From an uncultured Pelagibacteraceae bacterium (GTDB lineage Bacteria > Pseudomonadota > Alphaproteobacteria > Pelagibacterales > Pelagibacteraceae): DNA of 64,000 bases. Each line of letters starts with the position of its first letter. The stretch's first letter is position 1. Positions 24,925-35,092 of the stretch are shown piece after piece. The notes beneath the pieces were generated by a model. The model saw nothing but the letters and a program-made list of their open reading frames with translations. It was not told where the DNA came from and searched no databases. Both the position numbers and the translations under genes were made by a program. Where the stretch lies: assembly GCA_902592445.1 (NCBI GenBank), contig CACJEN010000001.1:177086-241085 (forward strand), in the 5' to 3' direction.

Positions 24925-27588
24925 ATGGCAAAAACTCTAAATGAGATCAGAACTACATTCTTAGATTATTTTGAGAAAAATGATCATAAGATAGTTGAAT
25001 CGTCAAATTTAGTACCAAATAACGATCCTACCTTGATGTTTGCAAACTCAGGGATGGTTCAGTTTAAAAATGTTTTCACAGGTTTAGAAAAAAGAGATTA
25101 TCAAAGAGCAACAACCTCTCAAAAATGTGTGAGAGCAGGTGGTAAACATAATGATCTAGAAAATGTTGGTTACACGCCAAGACACCATACATTTTTCGAA
25201 ATGCTTGGTAATTTTTCTTTTGGAGACTACTTTAAAGAAAGAGCAATTGAGCTTGCATGGAATTTAATCACAAAAGATTTTGGATTAGATAAAGATAGAC
25301 TATACGTAACTGTTTTTCATGAAGATGATGAGGCCTTTAATTTTTGGAAGAAAATCGCGGGTTTCAGCGATGACAAAATAATAAGGATTGCAACATCAGA
25401 TAATTTTTGGTCGATGGGAGAAACTGGCCCATGTGGTCCTTGTTCAGAAATTTTTTATGATCATGGCGATCATTTATATGGCGGACTTCCTGGAAGCAAA
25501 GAGGAAGACGGGGATAGATTTATCGAAATTTGGAACCTAGTCTTTATGCAATTTGAACAAGTTTCAAAAGATAAGCGAATTAATTTACCAAAACCATCTG
25601 TTGATACAGGAATGGGACTAGAGCGGATAGCAGCTTTACTTCAAGGCACACACGATAATTACGAGACAGATCATTTTAAAAAATTAATAAATTCAACTTC
25701 AGAGGCTGTAAAAGTAAAACCAAACGAAAGCAACTTATCAAGCTTTAGAGTTATTGCAGATCATCTAAGAGCAAGTTCATTTTTAATTGCAGAAGGTGTT
25801 CTGCCATCGAATGAAGGAAGAGGATATGTCTTAAGAAGAATTATGAGAAGAGGTATGAGACATTCTCATTTACTCGGATCAAAAGAACCAATTTTTTTCA
25901 ACATTTTTAAAACTTTGATGGATGAGATGAAAGGAAATTATCCTGAAATTGAAAGAGCCGAGTCTTTAATTCGTGAAACCTTAAAGATGGAGGAAGAAAA
26001 ATTTTTAGTGCTTCTTGATAGGGGAATAAAAATTTTAAATGAAGAAATTTCAAAAATTGACAAAGTTTTACCTGGTGAAGTTGCTTTCAAATTATACGAC
26101 ACTTACGGTTTCCCATTAGATTTAACCCAAGATATTTTAAAAAGTAAATCGTTAACAATTGATAATGATAAATTTAATACTTTAATGCAAGAAAGTAGAG
26201 AGCTTGCTAAAAAAAATTGGAAAGGTTCTGGAGATAGCGCTGTTGATGATATTTGGTTTGGAATAAGAGAAAAGTTAGGCGCAACAGAATTTTTAGGTTA
26301 TGAAACAAATCAAGCTGAAGGAGTAGTGCTTTCTTTATTAAAGGATAACAAAGAAGTAGAACAGATTAATTCTGGTGATGAGGCAATGATTATTATCAAC
26401 CAAACTCCTTTTTATGGGGAGTCAGGTGGGCAAGTTGGTGATAAAGGAGAAATTATTTCAGGTGAATTTATTTTTGAAGTTAAAGATGTACAAAAAAAAC
26501 TTGGAGATTTATTCGTTCACTATGGAAAAGTTAAAAAAGGATCAATTAAAAATAATGAAAATGTGGAAATGAAAATAGATGTTGAAAGGCGAGATAATGT
26601 AAGAGCATATCATTCAGCAACTCATTTATTACACGAGTCTTTAAGAAGAGTTTTAGGCACGCATGTTACTCAAAAAGGCTCATTAGTTGAGCCTGACAGA
26701 CTAAGGTTTGATTTTAGCCATATGAAACCAATTTCTAGCGATGAAATAGAGAAGATAGAAACATATGTAAATTCAATGGTTAGTAATAAGTCTGAAGTTA
26801 AAACAAGAATAATGACTCCTAAAGAAGCGGTAAATAATGGAGCGCTAGCTTTATTTGGCGAAAAGTATGGAGATGAGGTGAGAGTTTTATCAATGGGGAG
26901 CGAAAAAGATAAATATTTTTCAACAGAGTTGTGTGGTGGAACTCATGTAAGAAATACTGGAGATATAGGAAAATTTAAAATTGTAAGTCAATCTTCAATT
27001 GCAGCAGGTGTAAGAAGAGTTGAGGCTTTAAGAGATAAACAACTAGATGATTACTTAAAAAATAAAGAAAAATTATCTGATTTATCAGCTCAAAAAGATG
27101 AGCAAACTATAAAAGAAATTTCAGAAAAAATCATTAAAGCAGGAGGAAAACCAGATTTAAGTAATAAAGATCAAAAAGGTTTAATAAAAGATCTTTCCAA
27201 ACAACTTGAACTATTAAGTGTTAAATCAATTTTGGAAGACAAAAACAAAAATGTAATTAATGATGAAACTATAAATGGAATAAAAATAAGATTACAAAAA
27301 GTTGATGGATTGCCACCAAAAGATTTGAGAAAATTGGTAGATAATGGAAAGAAAGAATTAGCAGAAGGTATTGTAATTGTGTTTGCTAACAAGGATGACA
27401 AAGTAGGGTTGGCAGTTGGTATCACAGATAATCTTATTGAGAAATATGATGCTGTAAAACTTGCAAAATTGGGTTCTGAAATAATTGGGGGCAAAGGTGG
27501 CGGAGGTAGAAAAGATTTCGCTCAAGCTGGAGGTACTGATCCAGGCAAAATTGATGATGCTATAAGTAAATTAAAAGAGCTAATTTAA
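24925..27588 (+). CDS. alaS: Alanine--tRNA ligase
   Basis: 887-residue class II synthetase. N-terminal catalytic core with the motif FANSGMVQFKNVFTG and RHHTFFEMLGNFSFGDYFK; tRNA-recognition region; editing domain with the zinc/catalytic quartet HSATHLLH and CGGTHV (removes mischarged Ser/Gly); C-terminal glycine-rich C-Ala domain (GGKGGGGRKDFAQAGG). Length is normal. Its TAA lies in the TTAA at 27585-27588, shared with the convergent GT9-like gene. Confidence 0.99.
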   Translation: MAKTLNEIRTTFLDYFEKNDHKIVESSNLVPNNDPTLMFANSGMVQFKNVFTGLEKRDYQRATTSQKCVRAGGKHNDLENVGYTPRHHTFFEMLGNFSFGDYFKERAIELAWNLITKDFGLDKDRLYVTVFHEDDEAFNFWKKIAGFSDDKIIRIATSDNFWSMGETGPCGPCSEIFYDHGDHLYGGLPGSKEEDGDRFIEIWNLVFMQFEQVSKDKRINLPKPSVDTGMGLERIAALLQGTHDNYETDHFKKLINSTSEAVKVKPNESNLSSFRVIADHLRASSFLIAEGVLPSNEGRGYVLRRIMRRGMRHSHLLGSKEPIFFNIFKTLMDEMKGNYPEIERAESLIRETLKMEEEKFLVLLDRGIKILNEEISKIDKVLPGEVAFKLYDTYGFPLDLTQDILKSKSLTIDNDKFNTLMQESRELAKKNWKGSGDSAVDDIWFGIREKLGATEFLGYETNQAEGVVLSLLKDNKEVEQINSGDEAMIIINQTPFYGESGGQVGDKGEIISGEFIFEVKDVQKKLGDLFVHYGKVKKGSIKNNENVEMKIDVERRDNVRAYHSATHLLHESLRRVLGTHVTQKGSLVEPDRLRFDFSHMKPISSDEIEKIETYVNSMVSNKSEVKTRIMTPKEAVNNGALALFGEKYGDEVRVLSMGSEKDKYFSTELCGGTHVRNTGDIGKFKIVSQSSIAAGVRRVEALRDKQLDDYLKNKEKLSDLSAQKDEQTIKEISEKIIKAGGKPDLSNKDQKGLIKDLSKQLELLSVKSILEDKNKNVINDETINGIKIRLQKVDGLPPKDLRKLVDNGKKELAEGIVIVFANKDDKVGLAVGITDNLIEKYDAVKLAKLGSEIIGGKGGGGRKDFAQAGGTDPGKIDDAISKLKELI

Positions 27589-28568
27589 TTTTTTTCAATA
27601 AACTCAATTATTTTTTCACTAGATAACTTATCTATAGAAGTATTATTTAAACTACAGTCATAGATAAAACTATTGTCATTCAAAGGCTGAAATTTTTTTG
27701 ATGAATTATTGTAGAAGATATAATTTTTATTATCTGAAAAAGAAAGCATATGTGAAATACCATTATCAATAGTTATATTAAATTTGGTTAAAGACCCAAG
27801 AGCTGTAACAAGCATGGGTTTCTTAAATTCTGTACTCGATTGATGTTCTGGAAAATAAGCTTTTTTTACATTTTGTTTTATTTTTGCAATTAGTTCCTGA
27901 AATTTGTTCTCAATAAAAAAAGTGGGAATAAATTTATCTGAAAAATAGTTAGCAACCTTAATAATTTCTTCATAATTTATTTCTTTAATGCGTGTTGGAT
28001 GACCTGCTGTAATTGAAAAGCCAACATAATTTTCATTAGATATTAATTTTTTTGCTTCGTTAATAAAATTGTTCGGAATTGCTATCCTATAATTTGGTTT
28101 TATATTTAATTTTTTATTTTTATTAAAATAATCAATTATTCTATTTGCAAAAATTTCTCTCTTTCTCATAAACGTAATAGGCTTGCTCATCAAATAGTTT
28201 AAGCACGGGGAAACATAGTATCTATGGGGTATTTTTCTATAAATTAGAGTATTTTTAAATCTTGTCTGGTTATCAATTATTAGGTCAAATTCATCAAATT
28301 CAAAATTTTTAATAACATCTTTGGATACTTTCATATGATGATCTCTAAATCCAAAGTGTTCTGGAAAACTTTTAACAGTAATTAAATTATAAGGCTTATA
28401 TTCTTGAAGTTTTGTATCGAACCAAAAATTTCCCAAATCAGTTGAAAAATAATATAGGTTTTTAGGCTTAAGATTATCGTTTATGTAATTGAGTGTTGGT
28501 AGGGAAGTCAGTGCATCACCTATACCGCCACCAGTGTTAATAAATAGAATATTATTTAAATTATCCAA
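27585..28568 (-). CDS. GT9/heptosyltransferase-like protein
   Basis: 327 residues. The N terminus ILFINTGGGIGDALTSLPTLNYI matches the GT-B GT9 family start (GxGDxLxxxP), and the C-terminal half has the GITAGHPTRIKEIN-like donor region (FSITAGHPTRIKEINYEEI) and LVTALGSLTKFNITIDNGISHM, equivalent to the nucleotide-sugar loop D(S/N)G-HM. GT9 members add heptose or other sugars to the LPS core. No Waa neighbours are seen here; it abuts icd (stop of icd 28569). Donor and acceptor unknown. Not every GT9 motif is clear, so moderate confidence. Confidence 0.72.
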   Translation of the reverse strand: MDNLNNILFINTGGGIGDALTSLPTLNYINDNLKPKNLYYFSTDLGNFWFDTKLQEYKPYNLITVKSFPEHFGFRDHHMKVSKDVIKNFEFDEFDLIIDNQTRFKNTLIYRKIPHRYYVSPCLNYLMSKPITFMRKREIFANRIIDYFNKNKKLNIKPNYRIAIPNNFINEAKKLISNENYVGFSITAGHPTRIKEINYEEIIKVANYFSDKFIPTFFIENKFQELIAKIKQNVKKAYFPEHQSSTEFKKPMLVTALGSLTKFNITIDNGISHMLSFSDNKNYIFYNNSSKKFQPLNDNSFIYDCSLNNTSIDKLSSEKIIEFIEKN

Positions 28569-29783
28569 TTAATTTAGTTTTTTTTCTAAATTTGATTTTA
28601 TTACTTCTAAAAACTGATTTGTAGTTAAGTATTGATTTGATGGACCGATTAATATGGCCAAATCTTTAGTCATATGACCTTGTTCTACAGCATCAATACA
28701 AACAGTCTCCAAACTTTGAGCAAATTTAATAAGCTCTTCATTATTATCTAATTTCCCTCTATGTGCCAGTCCTCTAGTCCATGCAAAAATCGAGGCAATT
28801 GGATTTGTTGAAGTTTCTTTTCCTTGCTGGTGCATTCTAAAATGACGAGTAACTGTTCCGTGTGCAGCTTCGGCTTCCATAGTTTTTCCATCAGGTGCTA
28901 ACAACACACTTGTCATAAGTCCTAAAGAACCATATCCTTGTGCTACAGTGTCAGATTGAACATCACCGTCATAATTTTTACAAGCCCAAATGTATTTGCC
29001 ACTCCATTTCATTGCACAAGCAACCATATCATCAATTAATCTATGTTCATAAATAATATGATTTTTTTCAAAATCAGATTTAAACTCATGATCGTAAACT
29101 TTCTGAAAAATATCTTTAAATCTTCCATCATATTTTTTTAAAATTGTATTTTTTGTTGATAGATAAACAGGCCATTTTTTTATTAATCCATAATTGAAAC
29201 AAGATCTTGCAAAATCCTCTATCGATTTATCTAAATTATACATTGAAAGTGCAATTCCTGGACCTGGGAAATTGAATACTTCATATTTTTTCTCATCACT
29301 ACCATCCTCGGCAGTCCATTTGACTTCAAGCTTACCTTTACCAGGCACTACAAAATCTGTTGCTCTATATTGATCCCCAAAAGCATGTCTACCTATAATT
29401 AATGGATCAGTCCAAGATGGAACTAGCTTTGGAATATTTTTACAAATAATTGGTTCTCTAAAAACTGTTCCTCCAATAATATTTCTTATAGTCCCATTTG
29501 GTGATCTCCACATTTTTTTGAGACTAAATTCTTTAACTCTTGCTTCATCTGGAGTTATTGTTGCACACTTTATTCCAACACCATTTTTTTTAATTGCATT
29601 TGCACAATCAATAGTTATTTGATCATCCGTGTCGTCTCTACTTTTCATACCAAGGTCGTAATATTCAATTCCTAAATCAAGATATGGTAGAATTAATTTA
29701 TTCTTGATAAACTCCCAGATCACTCTGGTCATTTCATCACCATCCAATTCAACAACTGGATTTTTAACCTTAATTTTACTCAT
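28569..29783 (-). CDS. icd: NADP-dependent isocitrate dehydrogenase
   Basis: TCA-cycle enzyme making 2-oxoglutarate, CO2 and NADPH. 404 residues, the eukaryote-like homodimeric subfamily usual in Alphaproteobacteria: start [19 protein letters not shown], substrate loop [20 protein letters not shown], metal/substrate segment [11 protein letters not shown] and the nucleotide-binding region [20 protein letters not shown], whose Arg/His pattern fits NADP. The upstream region (80 bp) is shared with psd. In a cell without much other NADPH supply this is a likely main source. Confidence 0.97.
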   Translation of the reverse strand: MSKIKVKNPVVELDGDEMTRVIWEFIKNKLILPYLDLGIEYYDLGMKSRDDTDDQITIDCANAIKKNGVGIKCATITPDEARVKEFSLKKMWRSPNGTIRNIIGGTVFREPIICKNIPKLVPSWTDPLIIGRHAFGDQYRATDFVVPGKGKLEVKWTAEDGSDEKKYEVFNFPGPGIALSMYNLDKSIEDFARSCFNYGLIKKWPVYLSTKNTILKKYDGRFKDIFQKVYDHEFKSDFEKNHIIYEHRLIDDMVACAMKWSGKYIWACKNYDGDVQSDTVAQGYGSLGLMTSVLLAPDGKTMEAEAAHGTVTRHFRMHQQGKETSTNPIASIFAWTRGLAHRGKLDNNEELIKFAQSLETVCIDAVEQGHMTKDLAILIGPSNQYLTTNQFLEVIKSNLEKKLN

Positions 29784-29863
29784 TTTTTTGATGTATCTTA
29801 TTAATTGAATTTCTGCATTTTATATACATATTAATCAAAATTTATCAATTAATCGAGTGAACT

Positions 29864-30511
29864 ATGTTTGAGAAAATATTCCCAAAAATTCATAATGAAG
29901 GTTATAAATTTATCGTAATTTTCGTTTTTGCAACAATAGTATTGTATTTCATTCATGGATTTTTAGGTTTTGTCGGTTTAATTTTATCTATCTGGTGTTA
30001 TTATTTTTTCAGAGACCCAGAGAGAATTTCAATTGGTGATGAAGATTATCTTACAAGTCCAGCTGATGGAGTTGTTCTTCAAGTTTTGGAGACTAATGGT
30101 CCAAAAGAGCTTGGCTTAGAAGATAGAAAATTTACCAAAGTTAGCATATTTATGAATGTATTTGACTGTCATGTTAACAGAATTCCATGTTCAGGAAAAA
30201 TTACAGAAATTTTATATAAACCTGGAAAGTTTATTAATGCATCTTTAGATAAAGCAAGTGAAGACAATGAGAGAAATTACTATAAATTAAACAATACATT
30301 TGGTGAAGACATCATTGTAGTTCAAATAGCGGGTTTAGTTGCAAGAAGAATTGTATCAGAATCATCAGTGGATCAAGATCTTAAACAAGGTGACAGAATA
30401 GGAATTATTAGATTTGGAAGTAGAGCTGATTTATATTTTGAAAATTACAAACCCTTAATCAAAGTTGATCAAAAAATGATTGCAGGTGAAACTTTAATAG
30501 CCAAAAGGTAA
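29864..30511 (+). CDS. psd: Phosphatidylserine decarboxylase proenzyme (short form)
   Basis: Makes phosphatidylethanolamine. 215 residues, the short form common in Alphaproteobacteria, with N-terminal membrane segments (about residues 17-48). The conserved FMNVFDCHVNRIPCSG region is present, and the self-cleavage site is Gly-Ser in IRFGSRADLY (about residues 183-192), where the serine becomes the pyruvoyl group. Directly followed by pssA (1-bp gap), which makes its substrate, so the two form a phospholipid-synthesis operon with rlmE. Confidence 0.95.
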   Translation: MFEKIFPKIHNEGYKFIVIFVFATIVLYFIHGFLGFVGLILSIWCYYFFRDPERISIGDEDYLTSPADGVVLQVLETNGPKELGLEDRKFTKVSIFMNVFDCHVNRIPCSGKITEILYKPGKFINASLDKASEDNERNYYKLNNTFGEDIIVVQIAGLVARRIVSESSVDQDLKQGDRIGIIRFGSRADLYFENYKPLIKVDQKMIAGETLIAKR

Positions 30512-30512
30512 A

Positions 30513-31313
30513 ATGGAAAAATCAAAAGAAAATTTAAAGTTAGTATCGAATAAAAATTCTAGGATAATTTTACCTAATATCTTAACATTATTTGGTGTTT
30601 GTATTGGTTTAAGCTCTATTAAATTTGCTTTTGATGGGAATTTTGAACTAGCAATTATAGCTGTAATTGTTGCAGGTATCATTGATGGCTTAGATGGCAG
30701 AATTGCAAGACTAATAAATGCTACATCAAAAGTTGGAAAAGAACTTGATAGTTTGACTGATGTAATAAGCTTTGGTGTTGCACCTGCTTTTATAATGTAT
30801 TTTTGGTCATTAGTTGAAATTGGTAGATTAGGCTGGTTGGTTGCATTAATTTACGTTGTATGTGTAGCATTAAGGTTAGCAAGATTTAATGTTTCAACTA
30901 GTGAAGAACCATCATGGAAAGATAATTTTTTTGTTGGAATACCATCTCCTGCAGGTGGGATTTTAGTTTTAATGCCCTTAATTTACAGTTTAAGTGAATT
31001 TCAAATATTTAATCCTAACTACCAAATATTAGTGCCATCTCTATTTATTATAATTTCAATTTTACTCATTAGTAAAATTCCAACCTACTCATTAAAAAAA
31101 ATTGTAGTTCCTAGGAATACTACAATTTTTCTTTTATTTTCTGTTATACTATTTTTTGGTCTTTTATTTATTTATACTTTCAATACAATTGTAATTGCAG
31201 GAACGGTTTATTTATTATCTGTCCCAGTAAGTGCGTTTCATTTCTACTCAATTTTAAAAAGCAAGAAAATTGAGGAAATTGAAGATATTGAACATCATGA
31301 AGATGTTTTGTAA
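30513..31313 (+). CDS. pssA: CDP-diacylglycerol--serine O-phosphatidyltransferase
   Basis: Integral membrane CDP-alcohol phosphatidyltransferase, 266 residues, 7-8 hydrophobic segments. The family signature D-G-x2-A-R-x8-G-x3-D-x3-D is fully present (DGRIARLINATSKVGKELDS then LTD, about residues 59-81). Forms phosphatidylserine from CDP-diacylglycerol and serine, then decarboxylated by the Psd encoded just upstream. The rlmE start lies 10 bp downstream. Confidence 0.95.
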   Translation: MEKSKENLKLVSNKNSRIILPNILTLFGVCIGLSSIKFAFDGNFELAIIAVIVAGIIDGLDGRIARLINATSKVGKELDSLTDVISFGVAPAFIMYFWSLVEIGRLGWLVALIYVVCVALRLARFNVSTSEEPSWKDNFFVGIPSPAGGILVLMPLIYSLSEFQIFNPNYQILVPSLFIIISILLISKIPTYSLKKIVVPRNTTIFLLFSVILFFGLLFIYTFNTIVIAGTVYLLSVPVSAFHFYSILKSKKIEEIEDIEHHEDVL

Positions 31314-31323
31314 TAGAAATTAA

Positions 31324-31935
31324 TTGAAAAAAAATAAAATCTCAAAAAATTGGATAATTAAGCAAAAAAAAGACATCTACGTAAGACAATCAAAATTAGA
31401 AGGTTATCGTTCTAGAGCAGTTTATAAACTTCAAGAGATACAAACAAAGTTTAAAGTAATTAATAATGGCATGTCCATAGTTGATCTTGGAGCTGCTCCT
31501 GGAAGTTGGAGTGAGTTTATTTCTAGAAAATTTAAAAATATAAAGCTTGTCGCAATTGATCTTAAAGAATTAGATAAAATTGAAAATGTTATCCACATAA
31601 AGGGTAATTTTACAGATGAGATCACTCAAAAAAAAATTGAAAAAAATTTTGATGAAAAAATCGACCTAGTTATCTCTGATATGGCGGTAAATACTACTGG
31701 AAATAAAAATGTAGACTCGCTTGTTACAGGCGAGTTAAGCATTGAGGCCATGAATTTTTCACTTAATATTTTGAAAAAAAATGGCATTTTTGTCTCAAAA
31801 ATCTTTATGGGATCAAGTTTTAATGAAATTGTTGATAGTGCTAAGAAAAATTTTAAAGAATTTCATGTTTATAAACCTCCCTCAAGTAGAAAAGAGTCGA
31901 AAGAAAATTTTATAATCTGTAAAAATTTAAGATAG
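31324..31935 (+). CDS. rlmE: 23S rRNA 2'-O-ribose U2552 methyltransferase
   Basis: FtsJ/RrmJ family, 203 residues. SAM-binding motif DLGAAPGSWSEF (about residues 59-70), the catalytic Lys-Asp-Lys(-Glu) set within KLEGYRSRAVYKL, DLVISDMAVNTTG and FVSKIFMGSS. Start codon is TTG (31324), chosen because the next in-frame ATG would remove essential parts. Third gene after psd-pssA. A T-poor, 38-bp gap separates it from guaB. Confidence 0.95.
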   Translation: MKKNKISKNWIIKQKKDIYVRQSKLEGYRSRAVYKLQEIQTKFKVINNGMSIVDLGAAPGSWSEFISRKFKNIKLVAIDLKELDKIENVIHIKGNFTDEITQKKIEKNFDEKIDLVISDMAVNTTGNKNVDSLVTGELSIEAMNFSLNILKKNGIFVSKIFMGSSFNEIVDSAKKNFKEFHVYKPPSSRKESKENFIICKNLR

Positions 31936-31973
31936 CTACCTTTTAATTTTCAAAGAATCGTTTATACAGGGAC

Positions 31974-33038
31974 ATGGAAATCATTAAAGAAGCACTTACG
32001 TTTGATGACGTAACCTTAGCACCTAATTATTCACAGGTACTCCCATCAGAGGTCAATACATCAACCTATCTATCAAAAAATTTATCTCTAAAGATACCTT
32101 TATTAACATCTGCCATGGACACAGTTACAGAATCTAAAATGGCAATAGCGATGGCTGAACTTGGAGGTATAGGAGTAATACACAGAAATTTGACCATCGA
32201 ACAACAAATTTCAGAGATAAGAAAAGTTAAAGCAAAAAAATGTCTTGTAGGAGCAGCTGTTGGAGCAAGTCCACGGGAACATTTAAGAGCTCAAAAAATT
32301 TTAAAAGAAAATTTAGATTTAATAGTTGTTGATACTGCACATGCACACACAAAAAAAGTTGGAGAGATAATAAAAAAAATTAAAAGACTAAAACCTAAAA
32401 AAACTACATTATGTGCTGGAAATGTTGCAACTGCCGAAGCTGCAAAATACTTAATTAAATTAGGTGTAGATATTATTAAAGTGGGCATTGGTCCAGGATC
32501 AATTTGCACAACAAGATTGGTTGCTGGAATTGGTGTCCCCCAACTAAGTGCTATTTTAAGTGTTAAAAAAGGAATGGGAAAAAGTAAATGTACTTTGATT
32601 GCTGATGGTGGAATAAAATTTTCAGGAGATTTAGCTAAAGCTTTAGCGGCCGGTGCTGACGCTGTAATGATTGGGTCTTTATTTGCAGGAACTGATCAAG
32701 CTCCAGGTAAAATTATAAAAAGGAATGGAAAATTATTTAAAAGCTTTAGGGGAATGGGTTCTATTGGTGCAATGAATAAAGGATCAGCTGATAGATATTT
32801 TCAAACTAAACAAAAAGATACTTCAAAATATGTTGCTGAAGGAGTTGAGGCATTTGTAAAATATAAAGGATCAGTAAATAAAATAATTTATCAATTAGTA
32901 GGAGGGTTAAAGTCATCCATGGGATACCTTGGATCACCTAGAGTTGTAGATTTAAGAAAAAAACCTAAATTTGTAAAGATAACCAAAGCTGGATTTTATG
33001 AAAGTATGGTACATAATATAGATGAAATAAAAAAATGA
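31974..33038 (+). CDS. guaB: IMP dehydrogenase lacking CBS domains
   Basis: Oxidises IMP to XMP, the first step to GMP. 354 residues instead of about 490, because the CBS (Bateman) pair normally inserted after the first helices is missing: IRKVKA is followed at once by CLVGAAVG (around residue 88). The catalytic core is complete: start LTFDDVTLAPNYS, catalytic Cys178 in GIGPGSICTTR, the flap with Arg-Tyr in GSADRYF and QLVGGLKSSMGYLG. GMP reductase (about 350 aa, no CBS) was considered, but DDVTLAPNYS, MGSIGAM and the RY flap favour IMPDH, as does guaA downstream. Loss of CBS should remove ATP/GTP allostery. Confidence 0.92.
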   Translation: MEIIKEALTFDDVTLAPNYSQVLPSEVNTSTYLSKNLSLKIPLLTSAMDTVTESKMAIAMAELGGIGVIHRNLTIEQQISEIRKVKAKKCLVGAAVGASPREHLRAQKILKENLDLIVVDTAHAHTKKVGEIIKKIKRLKPKKTTLCAGNVATAEAAKYLIKLGVDIIKVGIGPGSICTTRLVAGIGVPQLSAILSVKKGMGKSKCTLIADGGIKFSGDLAKALAAGADAVMIGSLFAGTDQAPGKIIKRNGKLFKSFRGMGSIGAMNKGSADRYFQTKQKDTSKYVAEGVEAFVKYKGSVNKIIYQLVGGLKSSMGYLGSPRVVDLRKKPKFVKITKAGFYESMVHNIDEIKK

Positions 33039-33469
33039 TTTTAAAAATATTCACCTTTTGCATATTTATATTTAGTTTAAACTCAATCGCTAATGCGAGT
33101 GAGAACAATTTTTATGACAAAGGTAAGAAATTATTTGATGAAGAAAAATATGAAGAGTCAAAATTCCAGTTTGAAAGAAGCATTGTATACAATCCTAAAC
33201 ATTCAAATTCATATCTTTATTTAGGAAAAATTTTTAAAATAGAAAAAAATACTAAAGAGGAAGAAAAAAATATTAATACTGCCTTGTTATTAGATCCAAA
33301 AAATGAAGAGGCAATGTATATTTTAATTGATCTAGAATTAGAAAGATCAAATTTTTCAAAGGTTCAAGATCTAAAAAAAGATTTTAAGAAAATATGTAAT
33401 AAATTATGTGAAAAATTAACCTCTATAGATACAAGACTTAAAGATTTTGAAAAAAAAGATGCTTCTTGA
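33035..33469 (+). CDS. Small exported TPR-repeat protein
   Basis: 144 residues with a predicted signal peptide (about residues 1-21, ending SIANA) and at least two tetratricopeptide units ([40 protein letters not shown]). The ATG overlaps the guaB stop by 4 bp (ATGA) and the 3' end overlaps guaA by 11 bp, so it is wedged in a purine operon although it is probably periplasmic. No specific function can be given; the similar secreted TPR protein at 36590 is a possible relative. Confidence 0.8.
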   Translation: MILKIFTFCIFIFSLNSIANASENNFYDKGKKLFDEEKYEESKFQFERSIVYNPKHSNSYLYLGKIFKIEKNTKEEEKNINTALLLDPKNEEAMYILIDLELERSNFSKVQDLKKDFKKICNKLCEKLTSIDTRLKDFEKKDAS

Positions 33470-35021
33470 GAACAGTCTTAAGAAAATCTTGATCATAGAT
33501 TTTGGTTCACAGTTTACCCAATTAATAGCAAGAAAAGTTAGGGAACTTGGGGTTTATTGTGAAATTCTTAGTCATCACAAATCAAATAATATTAAACTTT
33601 TTGATAAAAATGTTAGTGGACTTATATTGTCTGGAGGACCTTTAAATGTTTATCAAAGTAAAAAGGTAAAATTTAATAAGAATTTACTAAATTCTAATAT
33701 TCCAGTGCTTGGAATATGTTTTGGTCACCAAATAATATCAAAAGAATTTGGCGGCAAGGTCAAACAATCAAAATCAAGAGAATTTGGTTTAGCAAAAGTT
33801 AAAAAATTAAGAGAGAGCATACTTACAAAAGATTTTTTTACAAAAAAAGAAAATAATGTTTGGATGAGTCATGCAGATGAGGTTACCAAATTACCAACAG
33901 ATTTTAAGGTAATAGCAAAAACAAATAATGCAAAATTTTGTATAGTTGAAAATTCTAAGAAAAAATTATTTGGTATTCAGTTTCATCCAGAGGTAACTCA
34001 TACTAATAGAGGAAAAATTATCTTAAGAAATTTTGTATTTAAAATATGTAAAATTAAAAGAAACTGGTCCTCTAAAGATCAGAAATTAAAGCTTATTGAT
34101 CAAGTTAAAACTCAAGTCGGTAATTCAAAAGTCATTTGTGCCCTCTCGGGTGGCGTAGACAGCAGTGTTGTTGCAAAATTACTATCTAATGCAATAGGTA
34201 ACCGATTAACTTGCATATTTGTTAATACTGGACTTTTAAGAAAAGAGGAGGAAAAGCAAGTTATTCAAACATTTAAAAAACGTTTTAAAATTAATTTAAT
34301 TTATGTGAATGCTGAAAAACAATTTTTAAATAAATTAAAAAATATTTCTGACCCTGAAAAGAAAAGAAAAATAATTGGAAATTTATTTATTAAAATTTTT
34401 GAAAATTATGCAAAAAAAATCAAAAATGTTCAGTTTTTAGCACAAGGAACTTTATACCCAGACTTAATCGAGAGTAAATCTGTTACTGGAAGTCAAACAT
34501 CAAAAATAAAATCTCACCATAATGTTGGAGGTTTACCAAAAAAAATGAATTTAAAATTAGTGGAACCTTTGAAATATTTATTTAAGGATGAGGTTAGAAA
34601 ATTAGGGCTAGAGCTAGGATTGAATAAAGATATTATATCAAGACATCCTTTTCCAGGACCTGGTTTAGCTATTAGAATGCCAGGAAATATAACAAAAGAA
34701 AAAATTAAAATTTTAAAAGAGGCCGATCATATTTTTATAGATGGATTGAAAAAAAATAATCTTTATCATAAAATTTGGCAGGCCTATGCCGCCTTGCTAC
34801 CTGTAAAAACTGTTGGTGTGATGGGTGATAATCGAACTTACGAATACTTATGCTTGTTAAGAGCAATAACATCTGAAGATGGTATGACAGCAGATTTTTT
34901 TAAATTTGAAAAATCTTTTTTACAGAAAATTTCTAATCGAATAGTAAATAATATTAGAGGTATTAATAGAGTGGTATATGACGTCACTTCTAAACCCCCT
35001 AGCACCATTGAATTAGAATAA
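33459..35021 (+). CDS. guaA: GMP synthase (glutamine-hydrolysing)
   Basis: Converts XMP to GMP with glutamine and ATP. 520 residues from the ATG at 33459; a TTG at 33447 is possible but lengthens the overlap with the TPR gene. N-terminal class I amidotransferase domain: [19 protein letters not shown], catalytic Cys in LGICFGHQ, His-Glu in [14 protein letters not shown]-pyrophosphatase domain: P-loop [16 protein letters not shown]-terminal dimerisation domain ends [11 protein letters not shown] with the normal XMP-binding terminus. Last gene of guaB-TPR-guaA. Confidence 0.98.
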   Translation: MLLENSLKKILIIDFGSQFTQLIARKVRELGVYCEILSHHKSNNIKLFDKNVSGLILSGGPLNVYQSKKVKFNKNLLNSNIPVLGICFGHQIISKEFGGKVKQSKSREFGLAKVKKLRESILTKDFFTKKENNVWMSHADEVTKLPTDFKVIAKTNNAKFCIVENSKKKLFGIQFHPEVTHTNRGKIILRNFVFKICKIKRNWSSKDQKLKLIDQVKTQVGNSKVICALSGGVDSSVVAKLLSNAIGNRLTCIFVNTGLLRKEEEKQVIQTFKKRFKINLIYVNAEKQFLNKLKNISDPEKKRKIIGNLFIKIFENYAKKIKNVQFLAQGTLYPDLIESKSVTGSQTSKIKSHHNVGGLPKKMNLKLVEPLKYLFKDEVRKLGLELGLNKDIISRHPFPGPGLAIRMPGNITKEKIKILKEADHIFIDGLKKNNLYHKIWQAYAALLPVKTVGVMGDNRTYEYLCLLRAITSEDGMTADFFKFEKSFLQKISNRIVNNIRGINRVVYDVTSKPPSTIELE

Positions 35022-35054
35022 TAAGAATGTATTAATTAATGACACAATATGTGC

Positions 35055-35077
35055 ATAATACTTTATTAAAGTATTAT
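35055..35077 (+). terminator. Hairpin downstream of guaA (possible weak terminator)
   Basis: Perfect 10-bp inverted repeat ATAATACTTT / AAAGTATTAT with a 3-base ATT loop in the 71-bp gap between guaA and panB. It is all A/T but for one G-C pair, and no T-run follows, so termination would be weak. It could also be an operator for panB. Confidence 0.4.
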
Positions 35078-35092
35078 ATCTTAAGAAATTAA

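Noticed and set aside
31974..33038. GMP reductase instead of IMP dehydrogenase
   Set aside because: Length fits GuaC, but the Arg-Tyr flap and IMPDH-type N terminus, plus guaA nearby, favour GuaB.
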